A program made the translations under genes and the position numbers. A DNA stretch of 64,000 nucleotides from Acidithiobacillus ferrianus (GTDB lineage Bacteria > Pseudomonadota > Gammaproteobacteria > Acidithiobacillales > Acidithiobacillaceae): assembly GCF_010378095.1 (NCBI RefSeq), contig NZ_WNJL01000014.1, positions 27,097-91,096 of the forward strand, written 5' to 3'. The first letter of the stretch is position 1. Each line of letters opens with the position of its first letter. Positions 54,521 through 62,848 of the stretch are shown here, piece by piece. The notes below the pieces were generated by a model, which saw only the letters and a program-made list of their open reading frames with translations, did not search any database and had not been told where the DNA came from.

Positions 54521-55725
54521 TGATGGCGGCTGACCCACAAATCCCGGATGCCGCCAGTCTCATGGAGGCTTTTTCGCTGTTCAATCAGGCCTCCAAGGAT
54601 CTGACCGAAGCCTATGGCGCCCTCCAGATGGAAGTACGGCGTCTCAGCGCGGAACTGGCCGAGGCGAATAGCCGCCTGCGGCAGGAACTGGAAGCGAAGG
54701 AGCGTATGCGCGAACGCCTGGCCATGCTCCTGGAAATGCTGCCAGGGGCGGTATTGGTCGTGGATCACGCGGGCACCATCATGGAAATGAACCCCGAGGC
54801 GCAACGTATTCTCGGAGCGGATCTGCGCGGAACCGACTGGCGTGAGGTACAGACGCTACAGTGGCAACCGGGTACCAATGAATGGATGCTGCAGGGATCC
54901 GGACAGGCGGGTCTGCGCGTGACGGTGGCGGTCAATGCGCTACCGGGGGAGGGCGGACAGATCATTCTGCTTCAGGATGTGACGGTGGCGCGAGCACGGG
55001 AGGAAGCGGCGCAACGCCGCGAACGTCTCGCGGCGATGGGCGAGACCATGGCGGGCCTGGCCCATCAGTTGCGCACTCCGCTGGCCACGACGCTCCTGTC
55101 AGTGTCGCAATTATCCTGCGAGCATGGCGAAGCGCGTTTTCACCGGCAACGGCAGCGCGCCTTGGAGCGCCTGCGGCACCTGGAAGCCACCATCGATGCC
55201 ATGCTGCGTTTTTTGCGCGGCGCCGAACAGGAAGAGGGCGCGGTGGCGATGGCGGAGATCCTGGACGGCCTGCGGCGGGAGTTCGACCTGCTTTTCCGTC
55301 AAAAAAATGTCACGTTACACATGCCGCAGCGCGTGCCTGACTGGTTTTTGACGGGAAGCCGGGCCGCCTGGGTGAGCGTGCTGGCCAACCTGCTGCACAA
55401 CGCGTTGTTCTACAGTCCTTCCGCGAGCGCCGTGCTGCTTGACTTGCGGCTGGCCGAGGAGGGTGACCTGATTCTGGCCATCGCCGATGCGGGTCCAGGG
55501 ATTGCCGAGGCCGATCGGGAGAAGGTATTTACCCCTTTTTATACCAGCCGCCGTGATGGTACGGGTCTCGGTCTGGCGATCACCCGCAATTTTGTGGCGG
55601 CCATGGGGGGCACGATAGAGATCGAGACCGCCCTGGGCGGGGGGGCATGTTTTGTGCTGCGATTGCCCCTTTGGCAACCGCCACAACCACTGCCCAGCGG
55701 GGCAATGATGCAGGAGAGATCATGA
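54520..55725 (+). CDS. fleS: Flagellar sensor histidine kinase FleS
   Basis: The 401-residue kinase has no membrane helix. A coiled coil (VRRLSAELAEANSRLRQELEAKERM) leads to a PAS domain (MLPGAVLVVDHAGTIMEMNPEA). The phospho-acceptor is in GLAHQLRTPLATTLL, with NLLHNALFYSP, DAGPGIAEADREKVF and GTGLGLAITRN forming the ATPase. FleS phosphorylates FleR to switch on class III flagellar genes. The end overlaps fleR (ATGA), so the pair is co-translated. Confidence 0.92.
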   Translation: MMAADPQIPDAASLMEAFSLFNQASKDLTEAYGALQMEVRRLSAELAEANSRLRQELEAKERMRERLAMLLEMLPGAVLVVDHAGTIMEMNPEAQRILGADLRGTDWREVQTLQWQPGTNEWMLQGSGQAGLRVTVAVNALPGEGGQIILLQDVTVARAREEAAQRRERLAAMGETMAGLAHQLRTPLATTLLSVSQLSCEHGEARFHRQRQRALERLRHLEATIDAMLRFLRGAEQEEGAVAMAEILDGLRREFDLLFRQKNVTLHMPQRVPDWFLTGSRAAWVSVLANLLHNALFYSPSASAVLLDLRLAEEGDLILAIADAGPGIAEADREKVFTPFYTSRRDGTGLGLAITRNFVAAMGGTIEIETALGGGACFVLRLPLWQPPQPLPSGAMMQERS

Positions 55726-57110
55726 TGAGCTGTTACCGGCCGCGGATATTGTTGGTAGAAGATGATGATCATCTGGCTGAAGCGCTCCAGGAAGGACTGG
55801 AGGAGCACGATTATCGGGTGCAGCGCGCAGAGGAGGGTGCGACAGCCTTGGCCGCCCTGGGAGCGGCATCCTTCGATCTGATTCTGAGCGACGTGCAGAT
55901 GCGCCCCATGAATGGCTATGCCTTGCTCAAATCCCTGGAGAACCGTCCGGAAAGCCCCCCGGTACTGATGATGACTGCCTGGGGCAGCATTGCCGAGGCG
56001 GTACAGGCCTTGCAGAACGGGGCCGTGGATTATCTCGTCAAACCCTTTACCATGGATGTGTTGCTGGAAAGCATCCGCCGCCATGTCCGCCAGGTGCGGC
56101 GGGCGGAGGAGGGATGCATTGCTGAGTCCGTTGCGATGCGGACCACCTTGGGGATGGCACGGCGGGTAGCGGTAACCGATGCGACGGTTTTGCTGACGGG
56201 TGAGAGTGGAGTGGGCAAGGAAGTGCTCGCCCGCTATCTGCACCGGCAAAGCAAGCGTCAACGGGGACCTTTCATTGCGGTGAACTGCGCGGCGATACCC
56301 GATACGCTGCTGGAGGCGACGCTGTTCGGTCACGAAAAAGGCGCGTTTACCGGCGCCAGCCAGGCCAGTGCCGGGAAGTTTGAACAGGCCCAAGGGGGTA
56401 CGCTGCTTCTGGATGAAGTCACGGAAATGCCATTGGCGTTGCAGGCAAAACTGCTACGGGTGTTGCAGGAGCGGGAGATGGAACGGGTGGGCGGCAAACA
56501 GAGCATTGCGCTGGACATTCGGGTGATAGCGACCAGCAATCGCGACCTTCAGACCGCCGTGGCCACCGGGCATTTCCGTGAGGATCTGTATTATCGGCTA
56601 CAGGTGTTTCCCATACGGATTCCGCCCTTGCGGGAGCGGCCGGCAGATGTCCTGCCCCTGGCAGAGCATTTTCTGGTACGACATTGTCAGCAGATGGGAT
56701 TGCCGCCGAAAAGGCTGGATGCCGTCGCCATTCAGGCGCTTCGGGCCTATCCGTGGCCGGGCAATGTCCGCGAACTGGAGAATGCGTTGCAACGCGCGGC
56801 CATCCTGGCCATGGCGGAAGACATCCGAGTGGCAGACCTGGGGATCGCCGTCGTGGAAGGGGTCGCGGATCACCCCCTTCCCCACGCGGAGAGTCTCTCC
56901 GGCGAGGGGACATCAAGGGCCGCCGCCATGGACGTGTGTTTGCCGCTGGACGATTTGCGTGCCCATCACGAACGGGAAGCCATCGTCCTGGCATTGACCC
57001 AGAGTCAGGGTTCGCGGACGCTGGCGGCCCAGTCCCTGGGGATCAGCCCGCGTACTCTGCGACACAAATTACAGCGTTTTCGTGAAGCCGGGTATGCGTT
57101 GGGCCAGTGA
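55722..57110 (+). CDS. fleR: Sigma-54-dependent response regulator FleR
   Basis: The 462-residue protein has a receiver domain (VEDDDHLAEAL acidic pocket, phospho-Asp in LILSDVQMRPMNG at about 54, MTAWGS, VKPF lysine). A sigma-54 AAA+ domain follows ([51 protein letters not shown]), then a Fis helix-turn-helix (SRTLAAQSLGISPRTLRHKLQ). ATG 55722 overlaps fleS; ATG 55725 is next. The sigma-54 promoter right after it, before fliE, is its obvious target. Confidence 0.93.
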   Translation: MMSCYRPRILLVEDDDHLAEALQEGLEEHDYRVQRAEEGATALAALGAASFDLILSDVQMRPMNGYALLKSLENRPESPPVLMMTAWGSIAEAVQALQNGAVDYLVKPFTMDVLLESIRRHVRQVRRAEEGCIAESVAMRTTLGMARRVAVTDATVLLTGESGVGKEVLARYLHRQSKRQRGPFIAVNCAAIPDTLLEATLFGHEKGAFTGASQASAGKFEQAQGGTLLLDEVTEMPLALQAKLLRVLQEREMERVGGKQSIALDIRVIATSNRDLQTAVATGHFREDLYYRLQVFPIRIPPLRERPADVLPLAEHFLVRHCQQMGLPPKRLDAVAIQALRAYPWPGNVRELENALQRAAILAMAEDIRVADLGIAVVEGVADHPLPHAESLSGEGTSRAAAMDVCLPLDDLRAHHEREAIVLALTQSQGSRTLAAQSLGISPRTLRHKLQRFREAGYALGQ

Positions 57111-57126
57111 TGGCGCGGATTTTGCT
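57111..57126 (+). promoter_or_regulatory. Sigma-54 promoter upstream of fliE
   Basis: TGGCGCG-GATT-TTGCT matches the -24/-12 consensus TGGCRYR-N4-TTGCW at every fixed position. It begins at the fleR stop codon and ends 41 bases before the fliE ATG. An enhancer-binding activator, FleR or FleQ, is encoded just upstream. Confidence 0.88.
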
Positions 57127-57167
57127 TATTCAACCTCCAACAATGGATAGAACGGGTGGGTACGGCC

Positions 57168-57491
57168 ATGAGCAGTGTGGATTCCCTGGATTCCCTTTTG
57201 ACGCAGTTGCGAGCCCTTGCCGATCAGGCGCAGGGGATGAAGGCCCCCGCCCCATCCGCAGGCGGTGGGGGTGATTTTGCCCATACCCTGAAAGGAATGG
57301 TGAATTCCGTAAACGACCTGCAGGCCAAGTCCAATGTGCTGCAATCGCAATTTTCCAGCGGAGACAAGGCGGTGAGCCTCAGTCAGGTGATGGTGGCCTC
57401 GCAAAAAGCGGGTCTCTCTTTTCAGGCGATGCTTCAGGTGCGCAACAAACTGGTGTCCGCATACCAGGACATCATGAATATTCAGGCCTGA
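57168..57491 (+). CDS. fliE: Flagellar hook-basal body protein FliE
   Basis: FliE joins the MS ring to the rod. The 107-residue protein has the family's C-terminal helices (FAHTLKGMVNSVNDLQAKSNVLQSQFSSGD and VSLSQVMVASQKAGLSFQAMLQVRNKLVSAYQDIMNIQ). The N-terminal part is Gly/Pro-rich. ATG 57168 is used; a GTG at 57156 is open. It is the first gene after the sigma-54 promoter. Confidence 0.94.
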   Translation: MSSVDSLDSLLTQLRALADQAQGMKAPAPSAGGGGDFAHTLKGMVNSVNDLQAKSNVLQSQFSSGDKAVSLSQVMVASQKAGLSFQAMLQVRNKLVSAYQDIMNIQA

Positions 57492-57524
57492 TCGGTACGA
57501 TTGGCGAACGGCAAGGACGGATAC

Positions 57525-59240
57525 ATGGCCACTGAAGCGGCGGTACCCACCACGCTCTCCGGAGGCGCTGCGGCAGTGCAGCGCCGCTGGCAGGAAATGC
57601 CGCCCAATCGCCGTTTCACGGCGTTGGCGGTGCTCGCCGCCGTACTGGCGGTGCTGATCGTCGCCTTCGTCTGGAATGGTAAGCCGCCTTATAAAGTGCT
57701 CTATACCAATCTTTCCAATCGGGATGGTGGTCAGGTGATTGCCGAACTGCAAAAGCTGAACATTCCCTATCGCATCAGTGACGGTGGTGCGGTTATCTCG
57801 GTGCCGGAAAGCCATGTCTACGGGACCCGGATGAAACTCGCCGCGGCCGGGCTGCCCAAGGGGGCCGGCGTCGGCTTTGATCTGCTGGACCACGAACCCA
57901 TGGGTACCAGCGCATTTGTCGAGCACATCAATTACCAGCGGGCGCTGGAAGGTTCCCTGGAGCGGACGATCGCTTCCCTTTCGGCAGTGGAAAACGCCAA
58001 GGTGCATCTCGCTATTCCCAAACCTTCGGTGTTTCTCAGCGAACAAGAAAAACCCACGGCATCGGTGATGTTGGCGGTTTATCCGGGGCGGGTACTGAGC
58101 GCGGCACAAGTGGCGGGAGTGGTGCATCTGGTGGCGGCCAGCGTGCCCGGTTTGCAGGACAAGAATGTTACCGTGGTCGACCAGCACGGTGACTTACTCA
58201 ATGTTCATGCCAACGCCGGCACCGGTTTACAGCCATCACAACTGGCTTATCAGCGTGCGGTAGACCAGCGGTATGAAAAACGTATCCAGGAGATTCTGAC
58301 GCCCATCGTGGGCCGCAATGGGGTGCGGGTTGCCGTTTCCGTGGATATCGATTTCGCCAAGAGTGAAAGCAGTTCGGTGCGTTACGGCAAGAAACAGATT
58401 CTGAGCGAGCAGACGCATGTCAGCAGTGGTACGGGGGGCGCCGGACCCTACGGGGTGCCGGGCGCGCTTTCCAACCAGCCACCGGGGGTGGCCATCGCGC
58501 CGCTGACGGCGCCGGTGGCCTCGGCGATGTCGCCTGCCGCGTTGATTGCGGTCGCGCCCACGCTCAAGATGCTGGCGCCTACGGAGAGCAGCAGCGACAG
58601 CACCACCAACTACGATGTGGACAAGACCATCGTGCATACGGTGCAGCCCGTGGGCAGCGTCAAGCGCCTGTCGGTCGCGGTTCTGGTGGACGACCGGGTG
58701 AGCGAAAGCGGTCTGGGTGCCGTCCACGCCAAACCCTTGACGACCGCTCAACTGGCGCAGGTGCAGCAACTGGTGGAAGACGCCATAGGCTACAACGCGC
58801 AGCGCGGTGATACGGTGAAAGTGGTCAACATGCCCTTTACCACGCAGTCGGCGGCGACCGCCCTTCCGTGGTGGCAGCAGTCCTGGTTCCTGACGTTGAT
58901 GAACAGTGGTTTGCGTTACCTGGCGCTGTTGATGCTGGCCCTCCTGCTTTATGCCGGGGTGGTGCGCCCCCTGCTGCGCCGCCGCGAGCGGCGGGAACCG
59001 GTGATGCGCGCCGAGGGATCCGAAGGGGAAACCGCCGCAACAGAGGGTACCAAGCCGATGGCATCAGGAGCCAACGTGCCATCCGCCTCCGCTGGAGGGG
59101 GGCATGGACCGGTGACCGTCCCTGCGAATCCTCTGGAAACCGATCTCTATGTGGCGCGCCAACTGGTCATGCAGGACCCGGCACGCGCCGCGCAGGTAGT
59201 GAAGGAATGGCTCGCCAATGAGCGCGAAACAAGATCTTGA
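57525..59240 (+). CDS. fliF: Flagellar MS-ring protein FliF
   Basis: FliF forms the membrane ring of the basal body. The 571-residue protein from ATG 57525 (AAGGA upstream) has a first membrane helix (FTALAVLAAVLAVLIVAFVW), the ring-building motifs (YKVLYTNLSNRDGGQVIAEL, AAAGLPKGAGVGFDLLD, INYQRALEGSLERTI, AKVHLAIPKPSVFL), a second helix (YLALLMLALLLYAGVVRPLL) and a C-terminal FliG-binding tail. The tail overlaps the fliG start by 23 bases. Confidence 0.95.
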   Translation: MATEAAVPTTLSGGAAAVQRRWQEMPPNRRFTALAVLAAVLAVLIVAFVWNGKPPYKVLYTNLSNRDGGQVIAELQKLNIPYRISDGGAVISVPESHVYGTRMKLAAAGLPKGAGVGFDLLDHEPMGTSAFVEHINYQRALEGSLERTIASLSAVENAKVHLAIPKPSVFLSEQEKPTASVMLAVYPGRVLSAAQVAGVVHLVAASVPGLQDKNVTVVDQHGDLLNVHANAGTGLQPSQLAYQRAVDQRYEKRIQEILTPIVGRNGVRVAVSVDIDFAKSESSSVRYGKKQILSEQTHVSSGTGGAGPYGVPGALSNQPPGVAIAPLTAPVASAMSPAALIAVAPTLKMLAPTESSSDSTTNYDVDKTIVHTVQPVGSVKRLSVAVLVDDRVSESGLGAVHAKPLTTAQLAQVQQLVEDAIGYNAQRGDTVKVVNMPFTTQSAATALPWWQQSWFLTLMNSGLRYLALLMLALLLYAGVVRPLLRRRERREPVMRAEGSEGETAATEGTKPMASGANVPSASAGGGHGPVTVPANPLETDLYVARQLVMQDPARAAQVVKEWLANERETRS

Positions 59241-60228
59241 CGGCATCGATCGCAGCGCCATCCTCCTGCTGAGTCTGGGGGAGGACGAGGCTGCGGAAGT
59301 GATGCGCCATCTAGGGCCGCGCGAGGTCCAGAAGCTGGGCGCCGCCATGGCGCGCCTGTCCCATGTCTCCACCGATCAGGCGCAAATGGTCTTGGCGGAT
59401 TTCCGCTCGCGTCTGGAACGCCAAACCTCCCTGGGGGTCGGGAGCGATCAGTACATCCGGGCGATGCTGAACAAGGCGCTGGGCGCGGATAAGGCGGGCA
59501 CCCTCATCGATCGTATTCTCCACGGTGGTGACACCAGTGGATTGGAGAACCTCAAATGGATGGATGCCCGTTCCATCGCCGATTTGATCAAGCTCGAGCA
59601 CCCGCAAGTGCTGGCCATGATCCTCGCCTACATGGAGCCTGAGCAGGCGGGGGAGGTGATTCATCATCTGCCGGAGCGGCTGGTCAGCGAGGCCATGATG
59701 CGGCTGGCGAGTCTGGAGACGGTGCAGCCCGCGGCGATCCGGGAGTTGAACGAGATCCTGGAAGAGCAGTTGTCGGGAGAATCGCAAAGCCTGCAGGTGG
59801 CCAGCCTCGGTGGGCCGAAGGCGGCGGCGGAAGTGCTCAATCGTCTGGAAACCAGCCTTTCCGGCAGCATTCTCGAGAAGATGCGGGAAAACGATAGTGA
59901 ACTGGCGGAAAGGGTGCAGGAGAAGATGTTTGTCTTTGATGATCTGATCAAGCTGGATGACCGCAGTCTGCAGGTGTTGCTGCGGGAGGTGCCTTCCGAG
60001 GGATTTGTGACCGCCTTGAAGGGTGCCAGTCCGGGACTGCGCGAAAAATTCTTCACGAACATGTCAAAACGCGCCGCGGAGATGATGCGCGATGATCTGG
60101 AGGCTAAAGGGCCGGTGCGGGTCAGTGAGGTGGAGAGCGCACAGAAGGCCATCCTGCAGATTGCCACCCGCTTGGATGCCGCCGGGCAAATCAGTCTCGG
60201 TGGCGGTAGCGGTGAGGCCATGGTTTGA
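59218..60228 (+). CDS. fliG: Flagellar motor switch protein FliG
   Basis: FliG links the MS ring to the C ring and takes torque from the stator. The 336-residue protein has LLLSLGEDEAAEVMRHLGPREVQKLG at the N-terminus, LKWMDARSIADLIKLEHPQ, the EHPQ motif of the middle domain, and the C-terminal torque helix (FVFDDLIKLDDRSLQVLLREV with charged Lys/Arg/Asp residues). Length is standard. Its start lies within fliF. Confidence 0.95.
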   Translation: MSAKQDLDGIDRSAILLLSLGEDEAAEVMRHLGPREVQKLGAAMARLSHVSTDQAQMVLADFRSRLERQTSLGVGSDQYIRAMLNKALGADKAGTLIDRILHGGDTSGLENLKWMDARSIADLIKLEHPQVLAMILAYMEPEQAGEVIHHLPERLVSEAMMRLASLETVQPAAIRELNEILEEQLSGESQSLQVASLGGPKAAAEVLNRLETSLSGSILEKMRENDSELAERVQEKMFVFDDLIKLDDRSLQVLLREVPSEGFVTALKGASPGLREKFFTNMSKRAAEMMRDDLEAKGPVRVSEVESAQKAILQIATRLDAAGQISLGGGSGEAMV

Positions 60229-60244
60229 AGACCGGAGCGTGTCC

Positions 60245-60973
60245 ATGAAAATACCCCAGGAAGTGATTTCTCGGGATGCGATTGTCGATCTGCAGCGCTG
60301 GCGGTTGCCAGATATGGCTGCGGTTGCCGCGCGTGCCCAGCCCATGGACACATCGGGGGAGTCCATTACCGCGCAATCCGTGGCCTTGCCGACGGCGGAG
60401 GAATTGCAAGCCATTTATGGTCAAGCCGAGCGGGAAGGACGGGAACAAGGGCAGCGGGAGGGGCTCGCGGCGGGTTATGCCGAGGGCATGGCCGCAGCGG
60501 CCCAGGATCGACAGGCATTACAGCAGATTTTACACGATTTCAGTCTGCCGCTGCGGGCGCTGGATGTGAGCGTGGAACAATCCTTGCTGGCGCTGGCCCT
60601 GGAAATCGCTCGGCAGGTCATCCGCCACGAACTCAATCTGCGGCCGGAGTTGCTGTTGCCGTTGCTGCGGGAAGCGCTGCGCGTGGTGCCGATACGGAGC
60701 AAGCCACCCAGTATCCGCCTGCATCCCGACGATCTCGCATTGGTGGAGCGGTTGATGCCGGAACTGACGGAGCAGGGGGTGATCTTGCAGGCGGATGCGG
60801 AACTGGAACGGGGGGGAGTATTGATGGCCGCCAGCCTGGAGGTCGATGGGGCGCGTCCCGATCGCCGCTGGCAGGGGCGCGAATTTGATCATGCGGCTAC
60901 GCAACTGGATCTTCGTCTGGAGACGCGCTGGCGAGAAACTTTGGATCAGCTTTTTGGCGAAATTTCCACATGA
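60245..60973 (+). CDS. fliH: Flagellar assembly protein FliH
   Basis: FliH holds the FliI ATPase and docks it at the export gate. The 242-residue protein from ATG 60245 has a glycine-repeat helix (AEREGREQGQREGLAAGYAEGMAAA, GxxxG pattern) and a C-terminal FliH/V-ATPase E-like domain (LALALEIARQVIRHELNLRPELLLPLLREAL, IRLHPDDLALVE). Its frame opens further upstream inside fliG, but those codons are shadow. The stop overlaps the fliI start (ATGA). Confidence 0.92.
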   Translation: MKIPQEVISRDAIVDLQRWRLPDMAAVAARAQPMDTSGESITAQSVALPTAEELQAIYGQAEREGREQGQREGLAAGYAEGMAAAAQDRQALQQILHDFSLPLRALDVSVEQSLLALALEIARQVIRHELNLRPELLLPLLREALRVVPIRSKPPSIRLHPDDLALVERLMPELTEQGVILQADAELERGGVLMAASLEVDGARPDRRWQGREFDHAATQLDLRLETRWRETLDQLFGEIST

Positions 60974-62358
60974 ACGGGAGCTTTACCGACCGCCAACCCC
61001 GTTGGGGCGAATATTTGCGAAACATACGGTCGCGGATACAGCGGCAACCTCCCGTGCTGTTACCCAGCGGCCGCCTGGTGCGTATGGTGGGTCTGGTTTT
61101 GGAGGCGGAAGGCTTTGATGCCAGCATCGGCACGCGCTGCCGGGTGGCGGCGGCGCATCAGCGCGGCATCGACGCGGAGGTCGTTGGTTTTCAGGCTGGA
61201 CGCTTACAACTCATGGCGGCGGGAGATCTGCACGGGGTGGCGCCCGGCGCCCGGGTGCAGCCTTTGGCGGGAGAAGCCCAGGCGGGGGTGAGCCCGCGCA
61301 TGCTGGGCCGGGTCATTGATGGGCAAGGCCAAGTACTGGACGGGGGCGGCCCCATTCTTGACCAGGAACGTGTCCCTCTGCTGGGCACGGCCATCAACCC
61401 CATGCGGCGCGCGCCGGTGCGGACGCCGCTCGACGTGGGGGTGCGCAGCATCAATGCACTGTTCACCATTGGCCGTGGTGCGCGCATGGGATTGTTTGCC
61501 GGCAGCGGTGTGGGCAAAAGCGTTCTCCTGGGCATGATGGCGCGCAATACGGAAGCGGATGTCATCGTCGTTGGATTGATTGGCGAGCGGGGCCGCGAGG
61601 TCAAAGAATTTATTGAGGATATTCTCGGCGAGTCCGGCCTGCGCCGTGCCGTGGTGGTGGCGGCGCCCGCCGACGTGCCCGCGTTGACGCGCATTCGTGG
61701 CGCGCACCTGGCGACCGCCATCGCCGAATACTATCGGAGTCAGGGTCAGCATGTGTTGCTCCTGATGGATTCACTCACCCGTTATGCCATGGCGCAGCGG
61801 GAGATCGCCCTGGCCGTGGGTGAGCCACCCGCCGTGCGGGGATATCCACCTTCGGTGTTCGCGCGCTTGCCGGCCTTGGTGGAGCGCGCGGGCAATGGCC
61901 CCGAGGGGGGGGGCAGCATTACGGCCTTCTATACCGTGCTCATGGAAGGCGATGACCAACAGGATCCCATTGCCGATAGCGCCAGGGCCGTGCTTGACGG
62001 GCACCTGCTGCTGTCCCGCGGTCTCGCCGAGCAAGGGCAGTATCCGGCCATCGACCTGGAAGCCTCCATCAGCCGGGTGATGCCGAATATTGTGCCGCCA
62101 TCACAGCTGAGCCGCTTGCATTTGCTCAAGCGTCTCTATGGTCGCTATCGCGACCAGCAGGATCTGATCACGGTCGGTGCGTATACGCCCGGCATGGAAC
62201 CATTGCTCGACCAGGCGGTGCGCGCCTATCCCGGCATTCTCGCCTTTTTGCGCCAGGATCAGCGGGAATCCGTGTCGCTCGCCGCCAGTCAGGCGCAATT
62301 GGCAGAAATCATGGTCCATTATCTGGACGACGGCGCGGGCGCCACCCGGGATGGATGA
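60970..62358 (+). CDS. fliI: Flagellar export ATPase FliI
   Basis: The 462-residue ATPase drives substrate unfolding for flagellar export. Walker A is GLFAGSGVGKSVLLGMM at about 170, followed by VGLIGERGREVKEF, LLLMDSLTRYAMAQREIALA (Walker B) and PPSVFARLPALVERAG. An N-terminal beta-barrel domain precedes it. It overlaps fliH (ATGA) and fliJ, so the soluble export complex H-I-J is made in step. Confidence 0.96.
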   Translation: MNGSFTDRQPRWGEYLRNIRSRIQRQPPVLLPSGRLVRMVGLVLEAEGFDASIGTRCRVAAAHQRGIDAEVVGFQAGRLQLMAAGDLHGVAPGARVQPLAGEAQAGVSPRMLGRVIDGQGQVLDGGGPILDQERVPLLGTAINPMRRAPVRTPLDVGVRSINALFTIGRGARMGLFAGSGVGKSVLLGMMARNTEADVIVVGLIGERGREVKEFIEDILGESGLRRAVVVAAPADVPALTRIRGAHLATAIAEYYRSQGQHVLLLMDSLTRYAMAQREIALAVGEPPAVRGYPPSVFARLPALVERAGNGPEGGGSITAFYTVLMEGDDQQDPIADSARAVLDGHLLLSRGLAEQGQYPAIDLEASISRVMPNIVPPSQLSRLHLLKRLYGRYRDQQDLITVGAYTPGMEPLLDQAVRAYPGILAFLRQDQRESVSLAASQAQLAEIMVHYLDDGAGATRDG

Positions 62359-62816
62359 TGAGCCGCCAGGACACCATCCTTTACCTGCGTGAAGAGGCCG
62401 ATAGCCGGCAGAAAGATCTGGCCCGGACGCTGGGCAGACAACGCGCGCTGCTGGGTGAAGTGCAGAGCAAGCTGCGATTGCTGGAAAATTATCTAACGCA
62501 GTATCGTGAACAGGCGGCCGCTGCGGAGCGGAAGGGTCTCCTCAGCGCGCAAGCGATGGAAATGCGCAGTTTCATCGCACAGCTTGAACAGGTGCTTAAG
62601 CTGCAACGGGAAAACCTTCAACGCCAGCAGCAGCAGGTGAGTCGCTTGCAAAGCGAATGGGTGACGGCCCGAGGTCGAGGTAAGGGGTTGGCCTCCCTTG
62701 CTCAGCGCCTGGAAAATGAGCAACGCAGCCTAGTATTACGCAACATGCAAAAAGAGTTGGATGAATGGGCGACGCGTTCCTCCACCCTGTGGACTGGGTA
62801 TGTTTCTTGCCTATGA
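62355..62816 (+). CDS. fliJ: Flagellar export protein FliJ
   Basis: The 153-residue protein is one long coiled coil (REEADSRQKDLARTLGRQRA, LEQVLKLQRENLQRQQQQVSRLQSEW), as expected for FliJ, which acts like a rotor stalk inside the FliI ring and contacts FlhA. It starts at ATG 62355 inside the fliI end; ATG 62358 is the second candidate. Confidence 0.88.
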   Translation: MMSRQDTILYLREEADSRQKDLARTLGRQRALLGEVQSKLRLLENYLTQYREQAAAAERKGLLSAQAMEMRSFIAQLEQVLKLQRENLQRQQQQVSRLQSEWVTARGRGKGLASLAQRLENEQRSLVLRNMQKELDEWATRSSTLWTGYVSCL

Positions 62817-62848
62817 TAGGGCGAATCTCTTTCTGAGGAGGCGCCGGA

